This document shows, one piece after another, positions 16,950 through 25,614 of a stretch of 64,000 nucleotides of DNA; the first letter of the stretch is position 1; each line of letters opens with the position of its first letter. The notes under the pieces were generated by a model. That model made no database searches. It was not told the DNA's origin and was given only the letters and a program-made list of their open reading frames with translations. Location of the stretch: contig JAVBYI010000008.1 of NCBI GenBank assembly GCA_030824115.1, positions 310,001 to 374,000 on the forward strand, in the 5' to 3' direction. The DNA comes from Rhodocyclaceae bacterium (lineage in GTDB: Bacteria > Pseudomonadota > Gammaproteobacteria > Burkholderiales > Rhodocyclaceae). A program made the translations under genes and the position numbers.

Positions 16950-18143
16950 TCAGGCGCAAACGCGCTGGATCGCCTGGGTGGCTTGCGCCAGTTTTTCCTG
17001 CGATGCCGCGAACGATAGCCGCATGTGCCGGTCGATCCCGAAGACACTGCCGGGCACCACGGCTACGCCGCCTTCTGACAGCAGGTAGGTGCAAAAGGCC
17101 AGGTCGGTCGGTGCGGCGATGCGCCCTTGTGCGTACATGCGGTCGATGGCGGCGCCGACGTCGGCGAACACATAAAAGGCTCCCTTGGCGCGCAGGTTGG
17201 CGATGCCGCAGGTGCCGACAAGGTTGTCGAGCAAATACCGATGGCGTTGCCGGAAGGCATCCGTCATCGGCCGGATCGCGTCCAGTCCTCCGTCGAGGGC
17301 GGCGATGGCGGCATATTGGGAGACTGCGGCGGGGTTCGAGGTGTTCTGCGATTGCAAATTCGCCATCGCCGCCGTGAGCTTCGCGGGGGCGGCCGAGTAA
17401 CCGATGCGCCATCCGGTCATGGCGTAGGCTTTCGAGACGCCGTTACAGACAATCGTCCGCTCCCGGTAATCGGGACGCACGTTGAGGATGTTGACGAAAC
17501 GGAAGTCCTCCAGCGCGATGTGCTCGTACATGTCGTCGCTCAAGATCCAGATTTCCGGGTGGCGGTCGAGGACTTGCGCCAGCGCGTCGAGTTCGTCCCG
17601 GCCATATACCGCCCCGGACGGGTTCGACGGGCTGTTGAGGACGACCACCCGGGTGCGGGGCGTCAGGTGGGCATCGAGAAGCGCCGGCGTCAGCTTGTAG
17701 CCGACGGCCATCGGGCAGGGCACGATGACCGGCACGCCGTCCGACAGGGCCACCATGTCGAGAAACGACGGCCAGTAAGGGGCGGGAACGATGACCTCGT
17801 CGCCGGGATTGAGGACGGCCTGGAAAAAGTTGTAGATGTTGTGCTTGCCGCCGCAACTGGCCATGACTTCGCCGATTTCAAACGTCAGGCCGTTTTCGCG
17901 TTCGAACTTGTCGATGATCGCCCGGCGCAATTCGGGTACGCCTTCGACCGGCGTGTATTTCGTGTGGCCGGCGGCGATGGCGCGGATCGCGGCATCCTTG
18001 ATGTGTTGGGGGGTATCAAAGTCGGATTCGCCGATACCGAGGTTGATGACCGTCTTGCCGACAGCTTTCATTCTGGCGATATCGGCAAGCGTGGCCGAGA
18101 GGATTGCCGGCCGCAGTGAAGACATGCGTTTGGAAAGTCGCAT
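16950..18143 (-). CDS. PLP-dependent class I aminotransferase (aspartate aminotransferase-like)
   Basis: A 397-residue fold-type I aminotransferase. Motifs are INLGIGESDFDTP, KYTPVEGVPELRRAI, the NSPSNPSG loop, DDMYEHI, the PLP-lysine motif VSKAYAMTGWRIGY and the substrate arginine in MRLSFA near the C-terminus. Closest in style to AspC/AatA subgroup I-gamma enzymes that accept aspartate and/or aromatic amino acids; exact specificity is unknown. The ATG at 18143 (MRLSKRMSSLRPA) is chosen; MSSLRPA at 18125 is an alternative and an upstream start adds a non-family extension. Confidence 0.92.
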   Translation of the reverse strand: MRLSKRMSSLRPAILSATLADIARMKAVGKTVINLGIGESDFDTPQHIKDAAIRAIAAGHTKYTPVEGVPELRRAIIDKFERENGLTFEIGEVMASCGGKHNIYNFFQAVLNPGDEVIVPAPYWPSFLDMVALSDGVPVIVPCPMAVGYKLTPALLDAHLTPRTRVVVLNSPSNPSGAVYGRDELDALAQVLDRHPEIWILSDDMYEHIALEDFRFVNILNVRPDYRERTIVCNGVSKAYAMTGWRIGYSAAPAKLTAAMANLQSQNTSNPAAVSQYAAIAALDGGLDAIRPMTDAFRQRHRYLLDNLVGTCGIANLRAKGAFYVFADVGAAIDRMYAQGRIAAPTDLAFCTYLLSEGGVAVVPGSVFGIDRHMRLSFAASQEKLAQATQAIQRVCA

Positions 18144-18252
18144 CGTGGGTTTTGTCCTGATCGGGATATGCGGCGGCACGGAGTGTAATATGCACGCAAC
18201 ATGGCTGAATCCATCTAATATGCCATGAATACATGGCAGGGGGTGCTAGATC

Positions 18253-19167
18253 ATGCGTTTTTATACTTTTGGCGGATTGATCGCGGTTTTTTCGGCGTTC
18301 CTGGCGTTACCGGTAGCGGCCCAAGGGTACAAGCCCAGCGGCGCTGCGGCGAAGTCGGAAACCTTCGTTTTCGGCATCCATCCTTATTCGAATCCGCAGG
18401 ATCTGTACGAAGCCTATGCGCCCATCGCCAAGTATCTGGAGGCGAAATTGCCCGGCTATCGCTTCGAAATCGAGGCATCACGGGACTATGCCGATTACGA
18501 GGCCAAGTTGGCGGCGCGCAGTTTCCACTTCTCCCTGCCGAATCCGGCGCAGGCGGTGGCGAGCTTCGAGCACGGTTATCGGGTGATCGCCAAGATGACG
18601 CCCGACGACGACTTCCGTGGGCTGTTCGTTACACGCGAGGACGCCGATATCCCTGCCTCGCCCAAGGCACTGGCCGGCAAGACGGTTTGCTTTACCTCGC
18701 CAACCGCGCTGGCCGGCACCTTGCAACCCCTGATGTGGCTGCACGATCAGGGTGTGGATGTGAAAAACCTGAAGATTCGTTATGTCGGCTCGCAGTTTTC
18801 CTCGATATTGAACGCATGGACCGGCGAATTCGACGCCTGCGGCAGCACCGCGCGCTTTTTCCGCAACTGGTCGCGGGCGAACCCGGAAAAAACCAAAAAT
18901 GTCAGGGAGCTCTGGCGGACGCCGCCGCTGCCGCATAATGCAGTGGTCGCGCGCAATGACGTACCGCACGACGTTGCCGAGCGGGTTGCGCGGGCACTGG
19001 CCGGCCTGTCGAAGGATCCGGCGGTGGACCAGGCTCAGTTCAAGATCGACCAGCAGCACTTCGAACTGGCCGATAACAAGGCCTACAAGCCCGTGATCGA
19101 CTTTTTGCGTCGCTATGACGCGGCGATAGGGCTGCCTTCCCAGATCAAGCCGCCGAAGGCGGAGTAG
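18253..19167 (+). CDS. PhnD-like periplasmic substrate-binding protein
   Basis: A 304-residue protein with a signal peptide ([20 protein letters not shown], cleavage near residue 25). A PhnD/SsuA/transferrin-like domain follows: [40 protein letters not shown] region, [31 protein letters not shown]. In ABC systems such proteins bind phosphonate or oxyanions, but no ABC permease or ATPase is present. A hybrid histidine kinase starts 8 nt downstream, so it probably acts as a ligand-sensing partner of that kinase. Ligand unknown. Confidence 0.88.
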   Translation: MRFYTFGGLIAVFSAFLALPVAAQGYKPSGAAAKSETFVFGIHPYSNPQDLYEAYAPIAKYLEAKLPGYRFEIEASRDYADYEAKLAARSFHFSLPNPAQAVASFEHGYRVIAKMTPDDDFRGLFVTREDADIPASPKALAGKTVCFTSPTALAGTLQPLMWLHDQGVDVKNLKIRYVGSQFSSILNAWTGEFDACGSTARFFRNWSRANPEKTKNVRELWRTPPLPHNAVVARNDVPHDVAERVARALAGLSKDPAVDQAQFKIDQQHFELADNKAYKPVIDFLRRYDAAIGLPSQIKPPKAE

Positions 19168-19175
19168 TCCGCCGC

Positions 19176-21560
19176 ATGCGGTTAGTCAGTCCGCGCGAGT
19201 TTGCTTTTGATAGCCTGCGCTGGCGTATTGCGGCCAGCGTGATGCTGCTGTATGCCCTGTTGATGGGAGCTGTGCTGGTCGGCACCGTCAGCCATCAGAG
19301 GGAATACCTGCTGAATCTGCTGGCCCGCCAGGGAGAAGGGCTGGCATCGACTTTGGCAGTGAATGCCCCGTCCTGGCTTATCAGCAACGATCTCAACGGC
19401 CTGGGCGAACTCGTCGACAGTCTGAAGAGCGCACCGAATCTCGACGTGGGGATGATCCTCGACAAGCAGGGTAAGGTACGGGCCGCCACCGATCCGTCGC
19501 TGTTCAACCTCGTGCTCGACGATCCTGTCAGCCGGGACTTGCTCGGCAGTTCCGGTGTGCACCAGATATGGCACGACGGCTTGGTCGATAGTGTGGCCGA
19601 GATCAAGTCCGGTAACGAGGTCATCGGTCGGGTCCGCATCATTCTGACAACCGCGTCAGTTGGGGCGGAGATCGACGCAATAATCGTCCGTGGCGTCATG
19701 TACATGCTGGCCGCCATCGCACTCGGCGGCTTGGTGGCGTGGCTCGCGGTGCGTGCCATGACCCGGCGCCTCGAAGTACTGTCCGACGCGGCCGATCGTG
19801 TCGCGGCTGGCGATCTTTCGATCGCGATAGTCGCGGATGCAGGGCGCGATGAAGTGTCCCGCCTCAACCGCGATTTTGCCCAAATGATTCATGCCCTGGC
19901 CGAACATCGCAACCACCTTGAGGATTTGATCGAGCAGCGCACGGCGGAACTGGTCGAGGCCAAGTTCGCTGCCGAGTCGGCCAATTTGGCGAAGAGCGTT
20001 TTCCTGGCGAACATGTCGCACGAAATCAGGACACCGCTCAACGCCATCCTCGGCCTGAGCTACCTGCTGCGCGGCGGCGCCACGACGGCGCAAGCCGACC
20101 GGCTCTACAAGATCGATGCCGCCGGCAAGCACCTGCTTTCCATCATCAACGACATTCTCGACATTTCCAAGATCGAAGCCGGCAAGCTGCAACTGGAGCA
20201 CAGCGACTTCACCCTGGCCGCTGTGCTCGACCACGTGCGCTCGCTACTCGGCGATGCCGCCGCCGAGAAAGGTCTCGATATCCGCATCGACTCCGATGCC
20301 GTGCCGGTCTGGCTGCGCGGCGACGTCATGCGCCTGCGCCAGGGTGTGCTCAACTACGCCAGCAACGCCCTCAAATTTACCGAACGCGGTCACCTTACCC
20401 TTGCCGCCAAACTGCTTGAAGCCCAGGGCGACGATCTGCTGGTCCGCTTCGAAGTCAGCGACACTGGCATCGGCATCCCGCCCGAGAAACTCGCCGGGCT
20501 GTTCCAGCCCTTCACTCAGGCCGACGCCTCCATCACCCGCAATTACGGCGGCACCGGGCTGGGTCTGGTCATTACCCGGCGGCTGGCCGAACTCATGGGT
20601 GGCGATGCCGGGGCCGAAAGCACGCCCGGGCAGGGCAGCCGCTTCTGGTTCACCGCGCGCCTGCAACGCGGCCACGGCATTCTGCCGCAGGCGGAAACGC
20701 CGAATGCCGATGCCGCCGCCGCCGACCGGCTGCGCGCCCGTACGCAGCGTGCGCGCCTGCTGCTCGCTGAAGACAACCCGATCAACCGCGAGGTTGCGCT
20801 CGAACTGCTGCATGGCGTCGGCCTTGCCGTCGATATTGCCGAAGACGGCATCGTGGCCCTCGAACGGGCGCGCCAGCACCACTACGACCTGGTGCTGATG
20901 GATCTCCAGATGCCGAACCTGGACGGTCTGGAAGCCACCCGCGCCATCCGTGCGCTGCCGGGCTGGAAAGATATTCCCATCCTTGCCATGACCGCCAATG
21001 CTTTCGACGAAGACCGGCGGGCCGCGCAGCTTGCCGGCATGAGCGACCATGTGGCCAAGCCAGTCGATCCCGATCGACTGTTTGCCACGCTGCTCAAGTG
21101 GCTGCCGGCCTGTGCCGAAAAAGACGACGCTGACGAGATGAAATACGCCGAAGCGGGTGTGGCGACAGTCGAGGCGTCATTCGATGATGCCGTAGCGGAC
21201 CTGCGCCCCCGCCTGGCGGCCATTACCGATCTCGATATGGAGGTCGGCCTCAAGCTGGTGCGCGGCAAGCTGGACAGTTATCAGCGCATTCTCAAGCTCT
21301 TTGCCGACGGACATGGCGAGGATGTGGCATGCCTCACCGAGCTGATCGAACAGAACGACTATATCTCCGCCCAGAAGCTTGTCCACGCCCTCAAGGGTGC
21401 AGCGGGCAATATCGGGGCTCAGCCGATTCATGAATTGGCCGGCCGGCTGGATGCCGCGCTCAAGCTCGGCGACAAACCGGCGGCGGAAGCCGCCTTGGCC
21501 CCGCTGGCCGAGCGCCTGCCCAAACTGATCGAAGCCCTACAGATGACGCTGCCGGAGTGA
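19176..21560 (+). CDS. hybrid sensor histidine kinase (HAMP-HisKA-HATPase-REC-Hpt)
   Basis: A 794-residue membrane kinase. A transmembrane helix near residues 17-40, a periplasmic region and a second helix (about 168-192) are followed by HAMP, then HisKA with [10 protein letters not shown] (His at about 281). HATPase motifs are NALKFT, DTGIGIP, GGTGLGL. A receiver domain has ADENDNP-type DNPINREV and [11 protein letters not shown] (Asp about 576), and a C-terminal Hpt domain has [14 protein letters not shown] (His about 736). The layout is that of a multistep phosphorelay like BarA or TorS. It lies 8 nt after a PhnD-like binding protein, which likely feeds it the signal. The cognate response regulator is not adjacent. 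Confidence 0.94.
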   Translation: MRLVSPREFAFDSLRWRIAASVMLLYALLMGAVLVGTVSHQREYLLNLLARQGEGLASTLAVNAPSWLISNDLNGLGELVDSLKSAPNLDVGMILDKQGKVRAATDPSLFNLVLDDPVSRDLLGSSGVHQIWHDGLVDSVAEIKSGNEVIGRVRIILTTASVGAEIDAIIVRGVMYMLAAIALGGLVAWLAVRAMTRRLEVLSDAADRVAAGDLSIAIVADAGRDEVSRLNRDFAQMIHALAEHRNHLEDLIEQRTAELVEAKFAAESANLAKSVFLANMSHEIRTPLNAILGLSYLLRGGATTAQADRLYKIDAAGKHLLSIINDILDISKIEAGKLQLEHSDFTLAAVLDHVRSLLGDAAAEKGLDIRIDSDAVPVWLRGDVMRLRQGVLNYASNALKFTERGHLTLAAKLLEAQGDDLLVRFEVSDTGIGIPPEKLAGLFQPFTQADASITRNYGGTGLGLVITRRLAELMGGDAGAESTPGQGSRFWFTARLQRGHGILPQAETPNADAAAADRLRARTQRARLLLAEDNPINREVALELLHGVGLAVDIAEDGIVALERARQHHYDLVLMDLQMPNLDGLEATRAIRALPGWKDIPILAMTANAFDEDRRAAQLAGMSDHVAKPVDPDRLFATLLKWLPACAEKDDADEMKYAEAGVATVEASFDDAVADLRPRLAAITDLDMEVGLKLVRGKLDSYQRILKLFADGHGEDVACLTELIEQNDYISAQKLVHALKGAAGNIGAQPIHELAGRLDAALKLGDKPAAEAALAPLAERLPKLIEALQMTLPE

Positions 21561-21565
21561 TACAT

Positions 21566-21726
21566 CCCGGCCGCATGAACGTGTGCCGGCTGAGGCCAAG
21601 GTGCCTTACAATGGCGTCATGGAGATGGACGTGATCAACGAGGATTTCACCTGGACTGATGTCGGCATGGTGATCGGCGATGCGAAGAAAATGCGCGACG
21701 AAGTATTGGTCGTTTTGAAGTCCTGA
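21566..21726 (+). pseudogene. decayed remnant of the 3' end of pntB
   Basis: This 160-nt stretch aligns by eye with the end of pntB. In frame it reads EAKVPYNGVMEMDVINEDF, then TDVGMVIG, then [16 protein letters not shown] and a stop; intact PntB has [27 protein letters not shown] and [16 protein letters not shown]. Relative to pntB it lacks about 60 codons between MVIG and GDAKKM and has small deletions and an in-frame TGA at its upstream end. It starts right after the hybrid kinase stop and precedes the PilZ gene. It is best read as the residue of an old pntB duplication. Confidence 0.85.
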
Positions 21727-21741
21727 GATCGGAGTACGGTC

Positions 21742-22629
21742 ATGAATCTGCTTCCAGTTACGCGCGACGATCTGTCTCTCGGTACCCCTTTGCACTGGAT
21801 GGTCTATGACCGGCATGGCAATGTGTTGCTCGAAGCGGGCGCGATCCTTGAATCGCTCGATGATCTCGATGGCCTGCTGGCGCTGGAGCCGATGCGTAAT
21901 CCGGATGAAGGCACGGCGACCGCTGCTCCCGAGCCGGAACAGAAGATCTACACGTTTGCCGACATGCGCCTGCGCGTCGGTGATCGCCTGCAAATCGAAC
22001 CGCCGGCGACGGTCAGCACCGAGCGGCACATGTGCAAGGTCATCGGCTGGCTGGACAATCAAAGCCTGCTGGTGACAACGCCGATGGTGGGGGGCTTGCG
22101 CGTCCCGCTGCGTGACAACGACAAGGTGGTGGCGCGCCTTTTCGCCAACCAGAATGCCTTTGCCTTCGATACCGATGTGATGCGCGCGGTGAAGATTCCC
22201 TTCGATCACCTGCACCTGACTTTTCCGACACGCATTCAGGGTGCCGTGATCCGCAAATCGCCGCGCATCAAGATGCGCATGATTTCGACCGTATCGCCGC
22301 TGCCGCCGGATAGCAATGCGCCCCAGGAGTCGGCATCGCGTTTTTCGGCCATCATCCTCAACGTCAGTGCCGATGGGGCATTGATTCAGGCCAAGCAGCC
22401 CTTGACCGAAAAGAACGGGCGGATTCGCCTGGCCTTCCGCGTCAATCTGCACGATGTCGATGCCATGCTTACCGTCACCGCCATTGTGCGCAGCCTCTTC
22501 GCGGAGGAAGGCAAGGTCGGCGTGATTTGCCACGGCGTGCAGTTCCTTGAGATGGAATCAAACGACCGCCTGATCCTGCAAAGCATGATCTACCAGAAGA
22601 TGATCGAGCAGCCGCAACTGGTGGCTTAA
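21742..22629 (+). CDS. PilZ domain protein with YcgR-type N-terminal domain
   Basis: A 295-residue protein. The middle part resembles the YcgR-N flagellar brake fold (MRLRVGDRLQIEPP, VIGWLDNQSLLVTTPM, DNDKVVARLFANQNAFAFDTDVM split around residues 130-155). The C-terminal PilZ domain carries the c-di-GMP motifs RKSPR (RxxxR) and NVSADG (D/NxSxxG). It would bind c-di-GMP and modulate motility or surface behaviour. An extra N-terminal segment of about 70 residues is unassigned. Its TAA stop overlaps the stop codon of the convergent Hsp20 gene. Confidence 0.88.
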   Translation: MNLLPVTRDDLSLGTPLHWMVYDRHGNVLLEAGAILESLDDLDGLLALEPMRNPDEGTATAAPEPEQKIYTFADMRLRVGDRLQIEPPATVSTERHMCKVIGWLDNQSLLVTTPMVGGLRVPLRDNDKVVARLFANQNAFAFDTDVMRAVKIPFDHLHLTFPTRIQGAVIRKSPRIKMRMISTVSPLPPDSNAPQESASRFSAIILNVSADGALIQAKQPLTEKNGRIRLAFRVNLHDVDAMLTVTAIVRSLFAEEGKVGVICHGVQFLEMESNDRLILQSMIYQKMIEQPQLVA

Positions 22630-23003
22630 TCCACGCGTATCTGGATTTTCTTCGGCTGGGCGTGGGCAGCTTTCGGGATGCTCAACTTCAGCACACCCTT
22701 GTCGAACTCGGCCACCACCTTTTCAGTATCCAGTTCCTTCGAGAGCGTGAACTGGCGCCGATAGCGCGGCAGGCCCACCTCGGCATGGGTGGAATCCATC
22801 CCGGTCGGCGTGCTCAACTGCACCTCACCTTCGATGGTCAGCGACTCGGCCTCGACATGCACATGCAGCCGGTCCTTCGGCACACCGGGCAGGTCAGCAT
22901 AGAGCGTGATGCCGTTTGCATCCTCGATCACATCGACCGGGGGAAACAGCGCGGCCTCTTCCGATGGCGATTCGGCTGGCTTGGTCGTCGTCTTGTCCGT
23001 CAT
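22626..23003 (-). CDS. Hsp20/alpha-crystallin small heat-shock protein (distal copy)
   Basis: A 125-residue small heat-shock protein. The alpha-crystallin domain runs from about residue 24 (VIEDANGITLYADLPGVPKDRLHVHVE) through the L9-type YRRQFTLSKELD to GVLKLSIPKA, with a C-terminal IQI/IRV anchoring motif. It binds unfolding proteins without ATP. An AAGGAG site precedes the ATG by 7 nt. It follows the other hsp20 gene by 11 nt, so both probably use the heat-shock promoter at 23508-23535. Confidence 0.95.
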   Translation of the reverse strand: MTDKTTTKPAESPSEEAALFPPVDVIEDANGITLYADLPGVPKDRLHVHVEAESLTIEGEVQLSTPTGMDSTHAEVGLPRYRRQFTLSKELDTEKVVAEFDKGVLKLSIPKAAHAQPKKIQIRVD

Positions 23004-23014
23004 TTGAATTCTCC

Positions 23015-23455
23015 TTACTGAATCGTGATGCGCCGCGGCTGTGCGGCTGCCCGACGCGGAATGCTGATGTGCAGAACGCCATCCCGATAACGTGCCTGTA
23101 CGCCATCGGCATCGATGTCGTCGGGCAGGCTGACGACGCGACGGAAACGGCCGGCGAAGCGTTCGTCGATGTGGATCGAGGCTTGTTCCGGGGTGCCCGC
23201 GTATTCGACCTTGCGCTCGCCGGCAAGGGTGAGCGTGCCCTTTTCGAGCTGCACATCAATGCCGGCCGGATCGAGACCCGGGGCAAAGGCATAGACCTCG
23301 ACCGAGGTCGGCGTACTGCCCACATTCATGGCCGGATAGGCGCCGTGGCTGCTGCCGCGGATGTTGGGCGAAATGTCGTCCGACTGCTGCATGGCGCGCT
23401 GCAGTCGGTTAAGTTCCGCGAACAGGTCGCGGGGAAAAATGGCGCGGTAGCGCAT
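23015..23455 (-). CDS. Hsp20/alpha-crystallin small heat-shock protein (proximal copy)
   Basis: A 146-residue small heat-shock protein. It has a longer N-terminal arm (MRYRAIFPRDLFAELNRLQRAM) than its neighbour and an alpha-crystallin domain with VEVYAFAPGLDPAGIDVQLEK, FRRVVSLPDDIDADGVQARYRDGVLHISIP split over about residues 95-130. The C-terminus ends RRITIQ, the IxI-like oligomer anchor. The start at 23455 is preferred; the longer frame runs into the promoter. First gene of the two-gene hsp20 operon; the two copies differ enough to be old paralogues that may co-assemble. Confidence 0.95.
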   Translation of the reverse strand: MRYRAIFPRDLFAELNRLQRAMQQSDDISPNIRGSSHGAYPAMNVGSTPTSVEVYAFAPGLDPAGIDVQLEKGTLTLAGERKVEYAGTPEQASIHIDERFAGRFRRVVSLPDDIDADGVQARYRDGVLHISIPRRAAAQPRRITIQ

Positions 23456-23507
23456 GGGCTTCTCCTTTTCGTGTGGGCGGTGTACGTGATGGCCGCCCTT
23501 GCTGCGG

Positions 23508-23535
23508 AAATGGGATTCCCTGCGCAAACTTCAAG
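23508..23535 (-). promoter_or_regulatory. sigma-32-type heat-shock promoter for the hsp20 operon
   Basis: On the minus strand, CTTGAA (23535-23530) is followed after 15 nt by CCCATTT (23514-23508), close to the RpoH consensus CTTGAA/CCCCATNT. It lies about 55 nt upstream of the proximal hsp20 start. Confidence 0.75.
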
Positions 23536-23537
23536 TG

Positions 23538-23565
23538 CTTGAAGCGGGAGCGAACGTCCCTATCT
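23538..23565 (+). promoter_or_regulatory. sigma-32-type heat-shock promoter for the 23603 membrane-protein gene
   Basis: On the plus strand, CTTGAA (23538-23543) is followed after 14 nt by CCCTATCT (23558-23565). The two -35 elements of the divergent promoters form a palindrome, CTTCAAGTGCTTGAAG (about 23529-23544). It is 37 nt upstream of the ATG at 23603. Confidence 0.65.
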
Positions 23566-23602
23566 GGTAAAACCCTGCGCAGATCAAAGATGGAGGCAGG
23601 TC

Positions 23603-24172
23603 ATGAAACAACACCTCGATGAACTTCTGGCCCGCATTCGGGTGCTGCAGGATGAGGTCGAAGAAGAGTATCGTCAGAAGCGCGAGGAGTTCGAACAGAA
23701 GCGCCTCGAACTGGCTGAAGAACTGCTACGGCAGCAACGACGCTACAAGATTGGTCTGCTTCGTTTTCTGGCGCGTACCCGCCTGCTGGTGGTACTCACG
23801 GCGCCGGTCATCTACCTGGGCTGGATCCCCTTCCTGTTGATGGATCTGTTCGTGACGATCTTTCAGGCCATCTGTTTCTCGATCTACAAGATTCCTCAGG
23901 TGCGGCGCAGCGACTACATCGTCTTTGACCGTGAAGGTTTGCCCTATCTCAACTTCATCGAGAAGTTCAACTGCTTTTACTGCTCCTACGGCAATGGCGT
24001 GGCTGCCTACACCCGGGAAGTGGCCGCGCGGACGGAACAGTACTGGTGCCCGATCAAGCATGCGCGCCGCCTCAAGGCAGCGCATGGGCGCTATCCGCAG
24101 TTCTTCGACTATGGCGATGCCGAGGCGTTCCGGCAGGGGCTGGAACGCTTGCGTCGGCAATACGACGAATGA
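23603..24172 (+). CDS. heat-shock-linked membrane protein of unknown function
   Basis: A 189-residue protein. An N-terminal coiled coil rich in Glu/Arg (about residues 1-47) is followed by two hydrophobic segments (about 58-72 and 73-92), then a soluble C-terminal part with FNCFYCSYGNG (a CxxC) and QYWCPIKHARR. The CxxC plus later cysteine could bind a metal or be redox active; this is inference. A GGAGG site precedes the ATG. It is divergent from the hsp20 pair and preceded by its own sigma-32-like promoter, so a role in envelope or protein-folding stress is plausible. No characterised family is recognised. Confidence 0.85.
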   Translation: MKQHLDELLARIRVLQDEVEEEYRQKREEFEQKRLELAEELLRQQRRYKIGLLRFLARTRLLVVLTAPVIYLGWIPFLLMDLFVTIFQAICFSIYKIPQVRRSDYIVFDREGLPYLNFIEKFNCFYCSYGNGVAAYTREVAARTEQYWCPIKHARRLKAAHGRYPQFFDYGDAEAFRQGLERLRRQYDE

Positions 24173-24181
24173 GCCGTGAAT

Positions 24182-24205
24182 AAAAGTCGGTGCTGGCGGG
24201 ACGGC
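24182..24205 (+). repeat. dispersed repeat, copy 6 (1 mismatch)
   Basis: Four A residues plus a core differing only at position 6. It starts 10 nt after the stop of the 23603 membrane-protein gene. Confidence 0.8.
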
Positions 24206-24317
24206 GGCAGATTTCTGGAGAGAGCCATCGTTTCGAAAGATTGCATAGGAATATTCCTACACCAAAATCGGACTGCGCCGGATCGGCAGGATGGGTTGAA
24301 ATTGCTAGCATCGCGGC

Positions 24318-24491
24318 ATGCGCAATTTTGAATTTTTCAATAGAACAAAGGCGTTTCAAGGCAGGGATGTCCCCTTTCCTGATTCATTTTCACGTAGTCT
24401 TCGCCACCTTGCGGAAGCCGGCCTCATCAAGGCCGGCCGGACGAGTGTGCGGCTGCTCAATCCCCCTCGGTTGGCAGCCCTGCTCGACTAG
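24318..24491 (+). pseudogene. C-terminal HTH remnant of a Crp/Fnr-family regulator
   Basis: A 57-codon frame whose last 38 residues read as a Crp/Fnr winged helix-turn-helix: DSFSRSLRHLAEAGLI, then KAGRTSVRLLNPPRLAALLD and a stop. The cyclic-nucleotide-like sensor domain and dimer helix are missing; the preceding sequence is AT-richer and shows no continuing similarity. It is best seen as the tail of a lost regulator upstream of the redox operon, though a short expressed DNA-binding peptide cannot be excluded. Apart from the repeat copy at 24182 and this fragment, I see nothing definite in the 24173-24533 interval. Confidence 0.65.
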
Positions 24492-24533
24492 CCGAGAAGA
24501 CTTCACCATTCCGGAATATCCTGGAGAATTATT

Positions 24534-25604
24534 GTGATACCTGATGAGAAAGCCCCCACCGAGCTGGTCAAGACGCCCGCATCGGCTGATCCTGCCAAAG
24601 CAGTCCTGAAAACCACACGGCGCGACTTTCTGAAGTCCGGCGGCATGCTTAGCCTGTCGTCGCTGGTGGGAACCGGTGCGCTCATGGCCCAAACCGGTGA
24701 CGCCAAGGCTGCCGTCGAATGGGCCGAGCACTTCCAGAAAAACTATCGTCTGATGACGAAAGAAGAAAAGGATGAAGCACGCGCGCGGCTCGAACGGCGC
24801 TATTCCGCCGAGTACGGCAAGCAGGTCACGGTCGATACCACCGATGCGCAACCCGGCGTGCTGATGGGCTACGCGCTGAACATCCGCAAGTGCATCGGCT
24901 GCCGCCGCTGCGTGCATGCCTGTGTTGCCGAGAACAACCAGTCACGCGGCAAGGGCCGTCCCGGCGAGAAGATCGAGTGGATCCAGGTGCTGCGTATGGA
25001 GCGCGGCAAGTTCGAACAGGAAAAGATGGATCACGGTTACCCGGAGGGTCTGGGTATCCAGGTCGGCGGCAACGCTTACACGCCCGCCGGTCAGGTGCTG
25101 GAAGGCCAGTACCACTACAACCCCGAGAAGGTGCCGGAGGCGGACGCCACCTACATGCCGATTGCCTGCATGCAGTGCGAGAAGCCGCCCTGCGTTAAGG
25201 TTTGTCCGGTGCGTACCACCTACCGCGAGCCCGACGGCCCGGTGGTGATCGACTACAACTGGTGCATTGGCTGCCGCATGTGCATGGGCGCCTGCCCCTA
25301 CTGGGCGCGCCGCCTCAATGTCACTACCCCGGTGCTGCCGAAAGAGGAAATGAACCCGGTAACGCACTACCTCGGCAATCGGCCGCGCATGCGTGGCGTC
25401 GTCGAGAAGTGCCACTGGTGCTTGCAGCGCAGCCGCCACGGCCGCTACCCGGCCTGCGTCGAAGTCTGCCCGGTTGGTGCCCGCAAGTTCGGCAACCTGC
25501 TTGACCCGGAAAGTGAAGTAAGCAAGATCCTGGAGCGGAAGAATGTGTTCCGCCTCAAGGCCGAGCTTAATACTTTCCCGAAATTCTTCTACTTCTACGA
25601 TTGA
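24534..25604 (+). CDS. Tat-exported four-cluster ferredoxin subunit (DsrO/PsrB-like)
   Basis: A 356-residue protein with a Tat signal (TTRRDFLKSGG, Arg29-Arg30) at an unusually internal position. Its 4Fe-4S ligands fall in four groups: CIGCRRCVHAC (from Cys120), CMQCEKPPCVKVCP, CIGCRMCMGACPYWARR and CHWCLQ...CVEVCPVGAR. This is the arrangement of DsrO, HybA and PsrB electron-transfer subunits. The start is GTG at 24534 after GGAGAATT. It is followed by an NrfD membrane subunit and a multihaem cytochrome, so it should pass electrons between quinone at NrfD and the periplasmic cytochrome. No molybdopterin catalytic subunit is present. Confidence 0.9.
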   Translation: MIPDEKAPTELVKTPASADPAKAVLKTTRRDFLKSGGMLSLSSLVGTGALMAQTGDAKAAVEWAEHFQKNYRLMTKEEKDEARARLERRYSAEYGKQVTVDTTDAQPGVLMGYALNIRKCIGCRRCVHACVAENNQSRGKGRPGEKIEWIQVLRMERGKFEQEKMDHGYPEGLGIQVGGNAYTPAGQVLEGQYHYNPEKVPEADATYMPIACMQCEKPPCVKVCPVRTTYREPDGPVVIDYNWCIGCRMCMGACPYWARRLNVTTPVLPKEEMNPVTHYLGNRPRMRGVVEKCHWCLQRSRHGRYPACVEVCPVGARKFGNLLDPESEVSKILERKNVFRLKAELNTFPKFFYFYD

Positions 25605-25614
25605 GGAGCGGACC

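Noticed and set aside
17127..18119. Plus-strand frame of 330 codons opposite the aminotransferase
   Set aside because: The minus-strand protein has all PLP motifs, while this frame encodes Arg/Val/Asp-rich sequence without family features.
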